A DNA stretch of 64,000 nucleotides from Dysgonomonas sp. UBA5412 (GCA_002409595.1 DHNQ01000020.1:14181-78180), one strand, 5' to 3'; positions 45,217 through 55,452 are shown, counted from the first letter of the stretch. Numbers and translations are program-made. The notes: a model not told the origin generated them from the sequence alone.

Positions 45217-46013
45217 ATTGCCTGAGGTATTAATTGATGATTTATATTGGTAGTTTTATCTTCCACTATTTCCGGCTGTTGATAGTAGACAAGATCCCAT
45301 TTCCCGTCATAATCTTCGGTCAGTGCAGATAAGGATTCTACCCAATCGCCTGAGTTGAGATATAAAACATCATCATAATAGCGCATTTCGGGATGGTGAA
45401 TATGTCCGCAAATGACTCCGTCACATTTTTTCTTTCGGGCTATATCCACAATATGATGTTCGTAGTCACTTATATAAGAAACAGATGTTTTCACTTTGTT
45501 TTTTATCTCTTTGGATAGTGAATAATATGGCAATCCTTTCTTTGTCCTGTTGTTATTATATATTTTATTCATCCATAATAGAATTGAATAACCTACGTCC
45601 CCAATTTTTGATAGCCAACTGAAACGACTGGTGACAGTGTCGAATACATCGCCATGCAGAATATAAAATCGTTTGCCATTACTCTCATAGAGATAGTCTT
45701 TTACAATCTTTATATTTTGAAATGTCATAGGCAACACGGCATCGAGAAAATCGTCATGGTTTCCTCTCAGATAAATGATCTGTGTGTTGTGTTGAATGTC
45801 AAGTAGTAGCTTTATGAATCGAGTATGTTTTTTCTTCCATTTCTTCTTTTTTCCCCGGGCAAGATTCCATCCGTCTATAATATCACCGCAAAGGATTAGG
45901 TTATCACACGTATTTTCTTTCAAAAATTTAGTAGCTTCTTTAGCTTTCGACCATTTAGATCCCAAATGAATATCAGAGAGAACAATGGTTTTGTGGTGTT
46001 TTGTTTTTATCAC
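45213..46013 (-). CDS. LpxH-like metallophosphoesterase
   Basis: 266-residue calcineurin-like phosphoesterase of the UDP-2,3-diacylglucosamine pyrophosphatase family. Motifs: LSDIHLGS (Asp14, His16), LCGDIIDGW, LRGNHDDFL and VICGHIHHPEM, giving the full two-metal site. The only plausible start is GTG at 46013, since no early ATG exists. It might be an LpxH paralogue acting on another UDP-sugar or lipid phosphate, as Bacteroidota often have several. Its stop overlaps the start of the glycosyltransferase gene, tying both to one pathway. Confidence 0.85.
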   Translation of the reverse strand: MIKTKHHKTIVLSDIHLGSKWSKAKEATKFLKENTCDNLILCGDIIDGWNLARGKKKKWKKKHTRFIKLLLDIQHNTQIIYLRGNHDDFLDAVLPMTFQNIKIVKDYLYESNGKRFYILHGDVFDTVTSRFSWLSKIGDVGYSILLWMNKIYNNNRTKKGLPYYSLSKEIKNKVKTSVSYISDYEHHIVDIARKKKCDGVICGHIHHPEMRYYDDVLYLNSGDWVESLSALTEDYDGKWDLVYYQQPEIVEDKTTNINHQLIPQAI

Positions 46014-46149
46014 TATATAACTAATTTTGGTGTTATCAAAAGAATAAATAGATTGTTACGAAGTGATGACCTATTAATGAAGAAGTAATAAATTATAAGT
46101 AACAGAATATTCATGTTAATTGGCAAGACAAAGCGAATAAAATAAAACG

Positions 46150-46187
46150 ACAAATGGAGCTATTGTATATACAATAACTCCATTTGT
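46150..46187. terminator. Terminator hairpin after the PepSY gene
   Basis: Outer stem ACAAATGGAG / CTCCATTTGT continues through one mismatch into the self-complementary core TATTGTATATACAATA. It lies 20 bases past the PepSY stop, with U-rich flanks on both strands. Confidence 0.7.
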
Positions 46188-46206
46188 TTTTAAGGAAAAC
46201 TCAATC

Positions 46207-47691
46207 TTACTTCGAAGAACAAGTCTTTTTCACCTTTCTTATTCGTCTTTTCAGATATTTAAATCCAAGCCAAACACCTGTGACCGAAACAAGTGTACCT
46301 CCTATCATTGTAGTCCACATAACAATATTCCAAAGCACCGGATGTTTTGCCAAGAATCCAATTTTATAGCTATGCAATGCCTGATATGTCCATCGGTGAG
46401 CTTTCAGATTATTGTTAAAATAACGGGTGTTTCCGTTTTTTGGATTAATATAATAAGTACTATTATCAGCATCGGCAACTTCAGCTTTATATACCGGTAG
46501 AGGCAAATGGTCGGTTAATCCTACATAATAATTATCGTATTCATTTATTACCGATATCTCTATGGGTTCGGTATGGGTAAGGGATAATCTATTTCGGATA
46601 GACTGTTCATTCAGGCTTAGAGTTTTTACTGTATCAGACGACGCATCTATGGTCAGCAAGCGATCTTTAACTACTACTTTATAGAGTGGAAGTTGTCCGA
46701 AATTACTCCATTCTATACTTTTTACCTGATTAGGATATGCTTCCAAAAGTTTAATATAATTCAGCTTATAATTAGCAATATTTATAGGCTGGGGTAAATA
46801 CATACTTTGCTGAATGGCCGGATTATGCACCTTTACCATCCATTGAGGAAGGTCAGCCAGTGACATCATTCCGCTAAAAACAAATGTGAATACAAATACT
46901 CCAAATACAAATCCTAAGATATGATGCCATTTATAAGAGAATTTACGATAAGGAGTTGCCCATTTCTTTTTTCTGCGATATTGTTTTACGTACGAACGGA
47001 TACCAAGTATAATGCCTGTAATACACATAATACATCCCATTCCGGAAAGGATGATTAAAAGATTTGACCACAATTCTGAATTTTGACGCAACGAGGTAAA
47101 GTACACCCAATGAGGTATGGGTCCTAACCATGACCAAAATCGTTGATCTTTATCTGTAAATTGCAGTACGTCTCCCGTTACAGAAGAAACATATAGCTGA
47201 TGTTTGTCAGTATCTCCGAAATAGAATTTATAGATGGGAAAATCTTTTTTCAGATAACCGAATGGAATCCATTGTTCCAGTTCTCGCAGAGTATCAGTTC
47301 TTATTATCTGAGCCTCATTCCATCGTTGAGCATATTCTTTTATTTCGGGAAAAGAGGGAGACGATATTTCTTCATTTATCAGAGCCGTATCGGCAGATAA
47401 ACGTGTAATACCATCCATTGTCAAAGATTCGAAATAAGGCTTTCCTGCAATAGATTTTAAAGAGAATCTCATTATCATCCCTTTTGTACTCAGCTTCGAA
47501 TAAATAGAATCGGCAGATTGCAGGCTTTTCTTGTCTCCCACAATATCCATATACTTGTATTTATCCAAGTTCGACACTTTGGGAAAAGTGTGGTAAATCA
47601 TTACAAAGCCTGATAAGAACCATACTAGGAACAAAATACAAAGCATAGTACCTAGTATCTTATGAATAGAATATAATATTTTTTTAAGCAT
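46207..47691 (-). CDS. PepSY-associated membrane protein (ferric-siderophore reductase-like)
   Basis: 494 residues with four membrane helices (about 5-30, 200-225, 260-285 and 455-480) and periplasmic PepSY regions between them. The first helix motif HKILGTMLCILFLVWFLSGFVM and later YKWHHILGFVFGVFVFTFVFSGM fit the PepSY_TM family, seen beside TonB receptors for siderophores or copper. The family includes FoxB-type reductases that release iron in the periplasm. The start codon is 4 bases after the TonB-receptor stop, so it was in an operon with that receptor, now truncated. Confidence 0.87.
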   Translation of the reverse strand: MLKKILYSIHKILGTMLCILFLVWFLSGFVMIYHTFPKVSNLDKYKYMDIVGDKKSLQSADSIYSKLSTKGMIMRFSLKSIAGKPYFESLTMDGITRLSADTALINEEISSPSFPEIKEYAQRWNEAQIIRTDTLRELEQWIPFGYLKKDFPIYKFYFGDTDKHQLYVSSVTGDVLQFTDKDQRFWSWLGPIPHWVYFTSLRQNSELWSNLLIILSGMGCIMCITGIILGIRSYVKQYRRKKKWATPYRKFSYKWHHILGFVFGVFVFTFVFSGMMSLADLPQWMVKVHNPAIQQSMYLPQPINIANYKLNYIKLLEAYPNQVKSIEWSNFGQLPLYKVVVKDRLLTIDASSDTVKTLSLNEQSIRNRLSLTHTEPIEISVINEYDNYYVGLTDHLPLPVYKAEVADADNSTYYINPKNGNTRYFNNNLKAHRWTYQALHSYKIGFLAKHPVLWNIVMWTTMIGGTLVSVTGVWLGFKYLKRRIRKVKKTCSSK

Positions 47692-47695
47692 CGTT

Positions 47696-49075
47696 TTACT
47701 TTAAGCTATATGAAAGAGACACCATGTAGTTTCTAGGCATTCCGGGAACTCGTTGTGTGCCATAAATTGCTTGGTTACTATATTTTTTGTCGAAAATATT
47801 ATTCACATTCAGCGAAAGGCGTACTCCATTTCGGAAAGGATAAGACACACCCATATCAGTCAGACAATAAGAAGAATAAGACATTGTTTTAGCATAATTT
47901 GTGTATACTTTATCCATAAAAGACACACTCAAATTGTAAGCTAAACCCTGAAAAATACCCTTAGGTACAAAAATACTTCCATAAGCATAGAATGTATTGT
48001 GAGGAACTAATGTTATATTTTGTGTATCTACTTTGATGAATGGATTTGGCTCTATCTCTTTTGTCTTGGTATCTGTATACGAATAGCCAAAGTTGATAGA
48101 ACTGTAAGATGTCGGGGTCAGTGTCAGCTCTATGTCAAACCCTTTAGCCTCTTCTCCGCTTATCTGCCCTATTACGTTCTTGGAAACCGGCTCAGAATCA
48201 GTGCCAACATTCAGTTTTCCAAAATTTCTAACTACATCATTTTTACGGATATAAAATATACTTGCCGATGCCTGGAAAATATCTTTGTGCGAGTATCGTG
48301 TACCTACTTCGAATTGGTATCCGTTTTCGGGATCAAAAAGGTTTTTGATATTATTGATGTCTATTTCTTTACCCTTTTTGTTTAGATAAACATTGTTGGC
48401 AGAAGCAAATGTACGATCCGGACGATAGTACGATGCTGCGGATGCGTATATTGATAAGTCAGGAATAGGTAAATAAACAATACCTGCACGGTATGTAAAT
48501 GATGCGTTTGTAACCGTACTATATCCAATCTGATCTCCTCTGTGATATTCTCTCTTCCCGTCATAGGTAGGAAGTGTATTTATTTCTTTGCCCTGATTGT
48601 CTATACTGTTAGCCCTCATATATTTATAAAAATCGTATCGACCTGCCAGCAAAACTTTAAATTTATCATTCAGTTCTATTAAGTTTTGAAAATAAATACC
48701 ATGCGAATAATCTTTTGTTACAATGGCTTTACTAAACTTAGAACTCATATATCCCATACTATAAGGATTATTAACAGCCACAACCGAATATAATCCGGGG
48801 CCATATACATCATATTTAGGGTTTAAACGGTCATTCGTAGGAGCCTTAGTATAACCTGTATATGAATCACGGAACATTTGAGAAAACGAATATCCTCCCA
48901 TGAAGTTGTGCTTTATGTTTCCGGTATAAAAATTACCGGACAATTCTAATTGATTATTCAGCATTTTAGCAATGTGAGAAAACCGTAAAGGAGATGTTAA
49001 TTGCACAGAATCAAGATTTATATACATTTTAGTCTTACCCATTTGCATATAATGATCATAGATCGGAGACATACT
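47696..49075 (-). pseudogene. TonB-dependent receptor, C-terminal barrel only (5' truncated)
   Basis: About 460 residues matching the barrel half of a siderophore-type (FhuA/FoxA-like) receptor. They run from FYTGNIKHNFMGGYSFSQMF through GIYFQNLIELNDKFKVLLAGRYDF and FQASASIFYIRKNDVVR to the C-terminal VPGMPRNYMVSLSYSL with its terminal aromatic-type end. Full receptors have 700-800 residues; the signal peptide, plug and first strands are missing. The open frame continues 14 codons to an ATG at 49117, but that part is the complement of true M16 protease coding sequence, so it is not original. The gene is therefore broken at about 49070-49080. The downstream PepSY gene may still be transcribed. 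Confidence 0.8.
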
Positions 49076-51802
49076 GTAGAAGGGAAGCTTCCGAATGGAC
49101 TCAGATATGTTATTCATAAAAATCCAAATCCTAAAGGAAAAATAGAATTCAGGATGGTATTGAATGTAGGGTCGGTACTAGAAGATACTCATCAGAAAGG
49201 TATTTCTCATTTTATTGAACATATGGTATTTAATGGAACAAAGGATTTTCCGGATAATAAGGCTACCCGTTTATTACAAGCTATGGGTATTAAATATGGT
49301 TACGATTTAAATGCCTTTACCGATAATGATAAAACAATATATATACTTCCTGCCCCTATTGATAAAAAAGAGAATATAGACACAGCATTGAATATTCTTT
49401 ATAATTGGTTGACATCTCTAAACCTACATACATCGGATATAGAAAAAGAAAAGAAAATAGTTACACAGGAAATAAAAGATGCTACAGTACACGACATTTT
49501 CTATACAACCAAGGTTCACAATAGCAGATATGGTGATAGGCCCGTATTAGGTAGTGAAGAAAGCATTCAAAGCTTTGATTCAATATCTGTACGATCATAT
49601 TATGATAAATGGTACAGACCTGATTTGGCTACAATTATAGCTGTCGGTGATTTGGATATTAATGAAATACGAACCAAGATAAATAATGTTTTTTCGAAAG
49701 CTATATCTCGAACCAATGAATTTCCCATACGGACAATCTATTCTTTACCTACAGAAGGTGAGCCTATCATTCAGCAAGAACAAGATACTCTGCTTAGCTC
49801 CAATAAACTGGATATTATATTTCCTGAGAAAATATATCCGATAGCGACTTATCTTGATCTACGAAATAATCTTTTGTATCAATTATTTAAAAAGATGTTA
49901 TCAGAACGCATAGCCGGAGACAAATCTTTGAAATGTCAATATACGAAGGCATGGTATCTAAGCGATATATCTCATCACTCGTTCGAAATATCTGCTTTAT
50001 CTGATACAGCAATGTACAGATCAGTTCAACGCACATCACAGCTATTAGCCCAAATAAAGCAGCATGGATTTACTTCTGTCGAATTAGAAACGGCTAAAAC
50101 CGAATTTCTGAAAAATCAAAGTAAAGAAGATTTTGCTCGCACTTCCGAGTCATATTGTAGCGATTATGTTGATTTGGCTGTAACAGGAGATCGTTATATA
50201 GGTAATAAAGCTAAATATGATTTTTATAAAAGTATTATAGATTCAGTAAGCATACACGATTTCACAAATATGATTAACCTCTTTTTCGATGCCAATCGTC
50301 AGGTATATCTTTGTTATTTGTACAATCCTATGCTATCAAGCATTCTGGATAAGGATTCCATTCTGGAATACTGGAATAAAGGATTGACCTCTGAAATGAC
50401 AGAATATTTGTTTACAGATAAAGTAAAGAATAATAATGAAACAGAATCGAAGGTTAATATTGAATTGGAAGTCAAAGATCTACCCGATGTACATGTAATA
50501 ACGGAAAAAGTATATGAAAATATTGGAGTAACAGAACTTATGTTATCTAATGGAATAAAAGCTGCTTTTAAGCCAATAGTAAATAGTGATAATAAGAATA
50601 TTATGATAACATTAGTTGGTAGAGGAGGTTTCTCCATTCTACCCATCGACAAATATCCTTACTATAGCGGAACAGCAGCTTATGTAGATATGTCAGGCGT
50701 AGGAACTCTAAGCGCTGATACCTTAAACGATTTATGTTATCAAAAAGAGATTGCTCTATCTACTAATATTGACAATTATTATCATGAAATGTATGGTATT
50801 GCATTTGAAGGAAATATAGATGATCTGTTAAAACTTTTTTATTTAAAAATTACGGATTTAAATCAAAATCAAGTAGATTTTGATTCAGATATAGAATCTC
50901 AGATATCATCTTTAGGTAAAGACGATTTACTTCTCAAGCAGATAAATCGTGATCCTGATAGAATACTGCAAAATATGACTGCACGTTATTCAGGCTATAT
51001 CCATAAGGGAAGTAAAGATCTGACAACTAAAGATGAAGTCTTAAAGATAAAATTGGAAGATAACATCTCTTTTTTCAAGCAGCTATTTAATAATGGTGAA
51101 CTAACAGCTATAATTACAGGAGCTTTTGATATAGACTCTATAAAGACCAAAGTAGTTCAATATTTAGGAGCTTTACCTAATAGAAGAATTAATCTTCAGA
51201 TGGCAGATGTTGGTGATCATTTTCCTCATGATATAAAAAACAAGATTATAAATGATACAAATGCCTCTCGTGCCAATATTACAACTCTTATATATGGACA
51301 ATATCAGCAGTCTCTCAAAGAGAGTATTATATTTAAAATAATGCGTGATATTATAAGCAATCGTATGTTAGCGTCGTTACGTGAAAAAGAAGGACTAGTA
51401 TATTCCCCCTATGTAAATGTCACATACAGAGCTTATCCGAAGGCGGAATTCTGTTTCAATGTAAACTATTACTGCGATAAGGAGTATATCTCTTTTTTAG
51501 AAAAACTGCTTTGGTCTAATTTAGATATATTAAAGAATGAATTGATTTCAGAATCAGAGCTGAATAATATTAGGCAATCTTTTTTAATATCTAAAAGAGA
51601 AAATCTGTCCGAGTCCAATACTGCAGAATGGAGAAATAAGCTGAAAGAAATGTATTTAGAAAATAAATCTATTTCTGACTTTGCGAATTATGATTCCATA
51701 TTATTCCATATTTCAGCAGAAGATATCAAAGAATCTTTTCAAAAATATATAGATCATAAACAATTTATGACAATATCTATAATGAATCAATCCGATAATT
51801 AA
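49052..51802 (+). CDS. M16 zinc protease (pitrilysin/PqqL-like), N-terminal signal lost
   Basis: From the first ATG at 49052 the protein has 916 residues. Homology to M16 proteases begins only at about 49076 (VEGKLPNGLRYVIHK), where secreted relatives continue from a signal peptide. The inverted zinc motif HFIEH is intact (His70, Glu73, His74 counted from the TTG at 49001), with the distal Glu region EKEKKIVTQEI. Two M16 halves are present, with a long linker. The first eight codons come from the complement of the receptor gene. With no signal sequence it would stay in the cytoplasm, so it is probably not functional as a periplasmic protease. Length otherwise normal. Confidence 0.8.
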   Translation: MIIDRRHTVEGKLPNGLRYVIHKNPNPKGKIEFRMVLNVGSVLEDTHQKGISHFIEHMVFNGTKDFPDNKATRLLQAMGIKYGYDLNAFTDNDKTIYILPAPIDKKENIDTALNILYNWLTSLNLHTSDIEKEKKIVTQEIKDATVHDIFYTTKVHNSRYGDRPVLGSEESIQSFDSISVRSYYDKWYRPDLATIIAVGDLDINEIRTKINNVFSKAISRTNEFPIRTIYSLPTEGEPIIQQEQDTLLSSNKLDIIFPEKIYPIATYLDLRNNLLYQLFKKMLSERIAGDKSLKCQYTKAWYLSDISHHSFEISALSDTAMYRSVQRTSQLLAQIKQHGFTSVELETAKTEFLKNQSKEDFARTSESYCSDYVDLAVTGDRYIGNKAKYDFYKSIIDSVSIHDFTNMINLFFDANRQVYLCYLYNPMLSSILDKDSILEYWNKGLTSEMTEYLFTDKVKNNNETESKVNIELEVKDLPDVHVITEKVYENIGVTELMLSNGIKAAFKPIVNSDNKNIMITLVGRGGFSILPIDKYPYYSGTAAYVDMSGVGTLSADTLNDLCYQKEIALSTNIDNYYHEMYGIAFEGNIDDLLKLFYLKITDLNQNQVDFDSDIESQISSLGKDDLLLKQINRDPDRILQNMTARYSGYIHKGSKDLTTKDEVLKIKLEDNISFFKQLFNNGELTAIITGAFDIDSIKTKVVQYLGALPNRRINLQMADVGDHFPHDIKNKIINDTNASRANITTLIYGQYQQSLKESIIFKIMRDIISNRMLASLREKEGLVYSPYVNVTYRAYPKAEFCFNVNYYCDKEYISFLEKLLWSNLDILKNELISESELNNIRQSFLISKRENLSESNTAEWRNKLKEMYLENKSISDFANYDSILFHISAEDIKESFQKYIDHKQFMTISIMNQSDN

Positions 51803-51833
51803 ACCAGTATAAACAAATTATATCCTATTGAAT

Positions 51834-52709
51834 ATGAAAAATCTTATTTTCTCTATAATTATCTTTTTTTTTCTTATCCAAACAGATGCTTATTCTCAAA
51901 ACGATAAGTCGGCATATATTTTATATAATGCACAAGGACAAAAGTCAAGCTATCAACAGATGATTGATGAGCTATCTAAAGCCGATGTTGTATTTATTGG
52001 AGAATATCACAACAATCCTATATCGCACTGGATGGAATATGAAATTACACAATCACTCTATAACAACAAGAACAAACAAATAATACTAGGTGCCGAAATG
52101 TTTGAAGCAGATACGCAATTGATGTTGGACGAGTATATATCCGATAAAATATCAACTAAGCGATTCGAAGCAGATATGCGACTTTGGCCTAACTATAAAA
52201 CAGATTACGAACCATTGATATCTTTTGCCAAAGAGAATAAAATATCATTTATAGCCACTAACATACCTCGCCGTTATGCTGATATGCTTCATAAATCAGG
52301 TGATGAAAATACTCTCTTTTCATTATCCGATGAAGCAAAAAGGTATATAGCTCCCCTACCCATTCCTTTCAAAGCTGACTCTGTCATGTTATCCGAAGGA
52401 AGTATTATGTCTATGATGAGTTCCAATCCTTTAGCCTTAGCCAAGGCACAAGCTATAAAAGACGCCACAATGGCTCACTTTATCAATAAAAATATTCAAA
52501 ACAACAAAACTTTTATTCATTTCAATGGAAGTTACCATTCCGACAATAAAGATGGCATAATATACTTCTTACAACTATTAAGCCCCCATCTAAAAATAGC
52601 TACAATATCTACAGCACAACAAGATGATATATCTACACTGGATGAAGCTTATACCGGAGTTGCTGACTATATAATATGTGTGCCTACATCTATGACTAAG
52701 ACATATTAA
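51834..52709 (+). CDS. ChaN-like haem-binding protein (DUF399)
   Basis: I take the ATG at 51834 (MKNLIFSI after MN), as the earlier start is a TTG. A hydrophobic signal peptide ends near DAYSQ. The mature domain has the ChaN hallmark VVFIGEYHNNPISHWMEYEI near residues 48-67, with the His residues that bind haem, and AEMFEADTQLMLDEY. ChaN proteins are iron-regulated, and dimers bind two haems. It lacks a lipobox Cys. It is 31 bases after the M16 gene and upstream of feoAB, in keeping with an iron role. Confidence 0.87.
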   Translation: MKNLIFSIIIFFFLIQTDAYSQNDKSAYILYNAQGQKSSYQQMIDELSKADVVFIGEYHNNPISHWMEYEITQSLYNNKNKQIILGAEMFEADTQLMLDEYISDKISTKRFEADMRLWPNYKTDYEPLISFAKENKISFIATNIPRRYADMLHKSGDENTLFSLSDEAKRYIAPLPIPFKADSVMLSEGSIMSMMSSNPLALAKAQAIKDATMAHFINKNIQNNKTFIHFNGSYHSDNKDGIIYFLQLLSPHLKIATISTAQQDDISTLDEAYTGVADYIICVPTSMTKTY

Positions 52710-52739
52710 GACGAGTATATCTTGTTTAGAATTAGAATC

Positions 52740-52784
52740 ATACCGATTTTTGATCTTTATCATTAAAGACTCAGAAATCGGTAT
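52740..52784. terminator. Possible hairpin terminator after the chaN-like gene
   Basis: Stem ATACCGATTT / AAATCGGTAT (10 bp, extended by TGA/TCA) with a long loop. No clear T run follows on the plus strand, so termination is uncertain. Confidence 0.4.
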
Positions 52785-52896
52785 AAAATTATAAGGAAGA
52801 GCATACAATAAAGGTTGGATCTATAAAAATATAAGTAATAACTGATTTATAATTCAACGAAATATAATTAATTTGTATTCTTACTTTGTCAGCATC

Positions 52897-52923
52897 CTTC
52901 ACAAGATAAAATATTTTGTGAAG
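52897..52923. promoter_or_regulatory. Inverted repeat upstream of feoAB, possible operator
   Basis: CTTCACAA / TTGTGAAG, perfect 8-base arms with an 11-base AT-rich spacer, 57 bases before the feoA start. The format is unlike the 7-1-7 Fur box and closer to Crp/Fnr-like or other dimeric sites. A role in feo control is inference. Confidence 0.45.
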
Positions 52924-52979
52924 TAAAATATGAACGATTATTCGCTTTGAACTGTTTTGATATATAATAATTCAGAAAA

Positions 52980-53273
52980 ATGATAACAGAGACGACTAAC
53001 AAAAATACAAATCAATTACAAGATGAGTCTAACAATAATCTATCAGAGCTAAAGTTAGGTGAAGTGGCTACAATCTGTGGTATAGACAAAGATTGTGACA
53101 ACAATATCCGTGAACGATTATTAGACTTAGGCTTTGTTAAAGGTGCGGATGTCTGTGTACAAAATATTAGTCCGTTGGGCGATCCCATTGCTTATAATAT
53201 TCACGAAACGCTGATTGCTATTCGTAAAGAGGACGCTCGATATATTGAAATAATAAAAGAAGGGCAATTTTAA
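52980..53273 (+). CDS. feoA: Ferrous iron transport protein A
   Basis: 97 residues: an N-terminal polar tail of about 20 residues (rich in Asn/Thr), then the SH3-like FeoA domain with LKLGEVATICGIDKD, NIRERLLDLGFVKGADV and a final IRKEDARYIEI. It probably assists or regulates FeoB at the inner membrane. The stop lies one base before the feoB start codon, so the two are tightly coupled. Unlike Porphyromonas and Bacteroides, where FeoA and FeoB are often fused, they are separate here. Confidence 0.92.
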   Translation: MITETTNKNTNQLQDESNNNLSELKLGEVATICGIDKDCDNNIRERLLDLGFVKGADVCVQNISPLGDPIAYNIHETLIAIRKEDARYIEIIKEGQF

Positions 53274-53274
53274 A

Positions 53275-55452
53275 ATGCTAAAAGATTCTTGTGAAATATG
53301 TGAACTCAACCCAAAATCAGGTCTGAAAAGATTAGGAGAGCAATCTGGTAAGGCTGATTATGTTATAGCTTTAGCCGGAAATCCGAATACAGGAAAAAGT
53401 ACAGTTTTCAATGCTCTTACCGGGCTACGTCAACATACTGGAAATTGGCCGGGTAAAACGGTGGTTAAAGCCGAAGGAAGTTTTTCGTATAGAGATAAAC
53501 GTTTCAAACTGGTAGATCTACCCGGAACATATTCTCTTCTATCCGATTCGGATGATGAAGAAGTTGCTCGTGATTTTATTCTATTTGGCAAGCCCGATGT
53601 GACCGTAGTAGTTGTAGATGCAGGCCGATTGGAACGAAACCTTAGTTTAGTATTACAAATATTGCAGATAACGCCCAAAGTAGTCTTATGCCTCAATTTG
53701 ATGGACGAAGCTGAAAGACACAATATAAAAATAGACTACCGCACCCTTGCGCGTGAATTACATATCCCCGTAGTACCAACTAGCGCTCGCAACAATAAAG
53801 GATTGGACGACTTGCTGCAAGCTATCTCACAGGTAGCATCCGGTAATTATTCTGACCGACAATTGATTATTAAGAAATTACCTAAAAAAACAGATGAAGC
53901 TGTAAATAAGATCGTAGATAAATTGGCTCATTCCGATTCTGATTTTCAGTCTAAACAATGGGTTGCATTGCGTCTATTAGAAAATGATCAGAGTGTAATT
54001 GATGGATTAAAACAAGGTAAATTATCCACTCAATTAAAAGATACAGACGTTAGAGATATTTTAAAGTTAGTTACAGAAAGTCAAGGCAACATAGATCATA
54101 AAATATATGATGACCTTACAGGAGCAGTTTATTCTCGTATATATGAATTGATAAAAGATACTGTTCAAAAGGATAATAGTCATCAATCCTTTAGGGTAGA
54201 CCGATTAATAGATAAAATAGTTACTAGTAAAACATGGGGATTTCCCACCATGCTCTTACTATTGGGGATTGTATTGTGGCTTACAATTACCGGTGCAAAT
54301 TATCCGTCCCAATTATTATCGGATTTATTATTAGGCAAAATTCACCCGCTGCTCAAAGATGCAGCAATCTATATACATCTTCCTTTATGGCTAGAAGGAT
54401 TGTTAATAGATGGAGTATATTTAGCTACAGCATGGGTTGTGTCTGTGATGTTACCTCCAATGGCTATTTTCTTCCCTTTATTTACACTTTTAGAAGACTT
54501 TGGCTATTTACCACGAGTGGCTTTTAATCTCGATTTTTTATTCAAAAAGGCAGGTGCGCACGGAAAGCAGGCTCTGACAATGAGTATGGGATTTGGTTGC
54601 AATGCCGCCGGAGTTGTAGCTACACGTATTATCAATAGCCCTCGCGAAAAGTTAATTGCTATCATTACAAATAATTTTTCTCTTTGTAACGGGCGCTGGC
54701 CGACGCAGATTTTAATTGCCGGAATTTTTATCGGAGCATTAGTTCCCGCTAAACTTTCGCACATAGTTTCTACGATGGCTGTTGTAGGCATTGTTTTATT
54801 AGGCATCGCGTTTACATTTCTTGTATCATGGTTCTTATCTAAGACATTATTAAAGGGCGAATCCTCATTTTTTGTATTAGAATTACCTCCATATCGTCCA
54901 CCTAAAATTTGGAAAACAATCTATACCTCCCTAATCGACAGAACGCTTATTATATTATGGAGAGCCATTGTATTTGCAATGCCTGCCGGAGCAATAATAT
55001 GGATTATCTGTAATGTCGATATTAGCAATCAAAGTATTGCTTTATGGTTGATTGAAGGGCTTGATCCCTTTGCTGTTATAATAGGATTGAACGGTGTTAT
55101 TCTCTTGGCATATATATTGGCAATTCCTGCTAATGAGATAGTAATACCAACTATTTTGATGTTAACTACTTTAGTAATTGGTAATTCGAGCTTTGGAAAT
55201 GGTGCAGGAGTCCTATTTGATGGTTCGGAAGACGAAATAGCGTCTATACTCCATGCCGGAGGATGGACTTTACTGACTGGTATAAACCTAATGCTGTTCA
55301 GTCTATTGCACAACCCTTGCAGTACAACAATATATACTATATATAAAGAAACCGGTAGTGCCAAATGGACATTTGTTGCAAGTATTCTACCATTAATTCT
55401 CGGTTTTATTGTATGTTTTATTACAACTCAGATTTGGCACATATTGACATAA
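53275..55452 (+). CDS. feoB: Ferrous iron transporter B
   Basis: GTP-driven Fe2+ importer of the inner membrane. 725 residues. The G domain has G1 GNPNTGKS at 35-42, G3 DLPGTYSL, G4 NLMDE and G5 around TSAR. A helical spacer (GDI) spans about 190-270. About ten membrane helices from residue 320 on include the Gate motifs with Cys (MGFGCNAAG in the first, and LLHNPCSTTI in the second). A short N-terminal extension contains CEICEL (Cys6, Cys9). Length is typical. Confidence 0.96.
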   Translation: MLKDSCEICELNPKSGLKRLGEQSGKADYVIALAGNPNTGKSTVFNALTGLRQHTGNWPGKTVVKAEGSFSYRDKRFKLVDLPGTYSLLSDSDDEEVARDFILFGKPDVTVVVVDAGRLERNLSLVLQILQITPKVVLCLNLMDEAERHNIKIDYRTLARELHIPVVPTSARNNKGLDDLLQAISQVASGNYSDRQLIIKKLPKKTDEAVNKIVDKLAHSDSDFQSKQWVALRLLENDQSVIDGLKQGKLSTQLKDTDVRDILKLVTESQGNIDHKIYDDLTGAVYSRIYELIKDTVQKDNSHQSFRVDRLIDKIVTSKTWGFPTMLLLLGIVLWLTITGANYPSQLLSDLLLGKIHPLLKDAAIYIHLPLWLEGLLIDGVYLATAWVVSVMLPPMAIFFPLFTLLEDFGYLPRVAFNLDFLFKKAGAHGKQALTMSMGFGCNAAGVVATRIINSPREKLIAIITNNFSLCNGRWPTQILIAGIFIGALVPAKLSHIVSTMAVVGIVLLGIAFTFLVSWFLSKTLLKGESSFFVLELPPYRPPKIWKTIYTSLIDRTLIILWRAIVFAMPAGAIIWIICNVDISNQSIALWLIEGLDPFAVIIGLNGVILLAYILAIPANEIVIPTILMLTTLVIGNSSFGNGAGVLFDGSEDEIASILHAGGWTLLTGINLMLFSLLHNPCSTTIYTIYKETGSAKWTFVASILPLILGFIVCFITTQIWHILT

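Noticed and set aside
49076..49117. First 14 codons of the TonB receptor frame
   Set aside because: They are the complement of true M16 protease codons, so they are read-through past the join and not receptor sequence.
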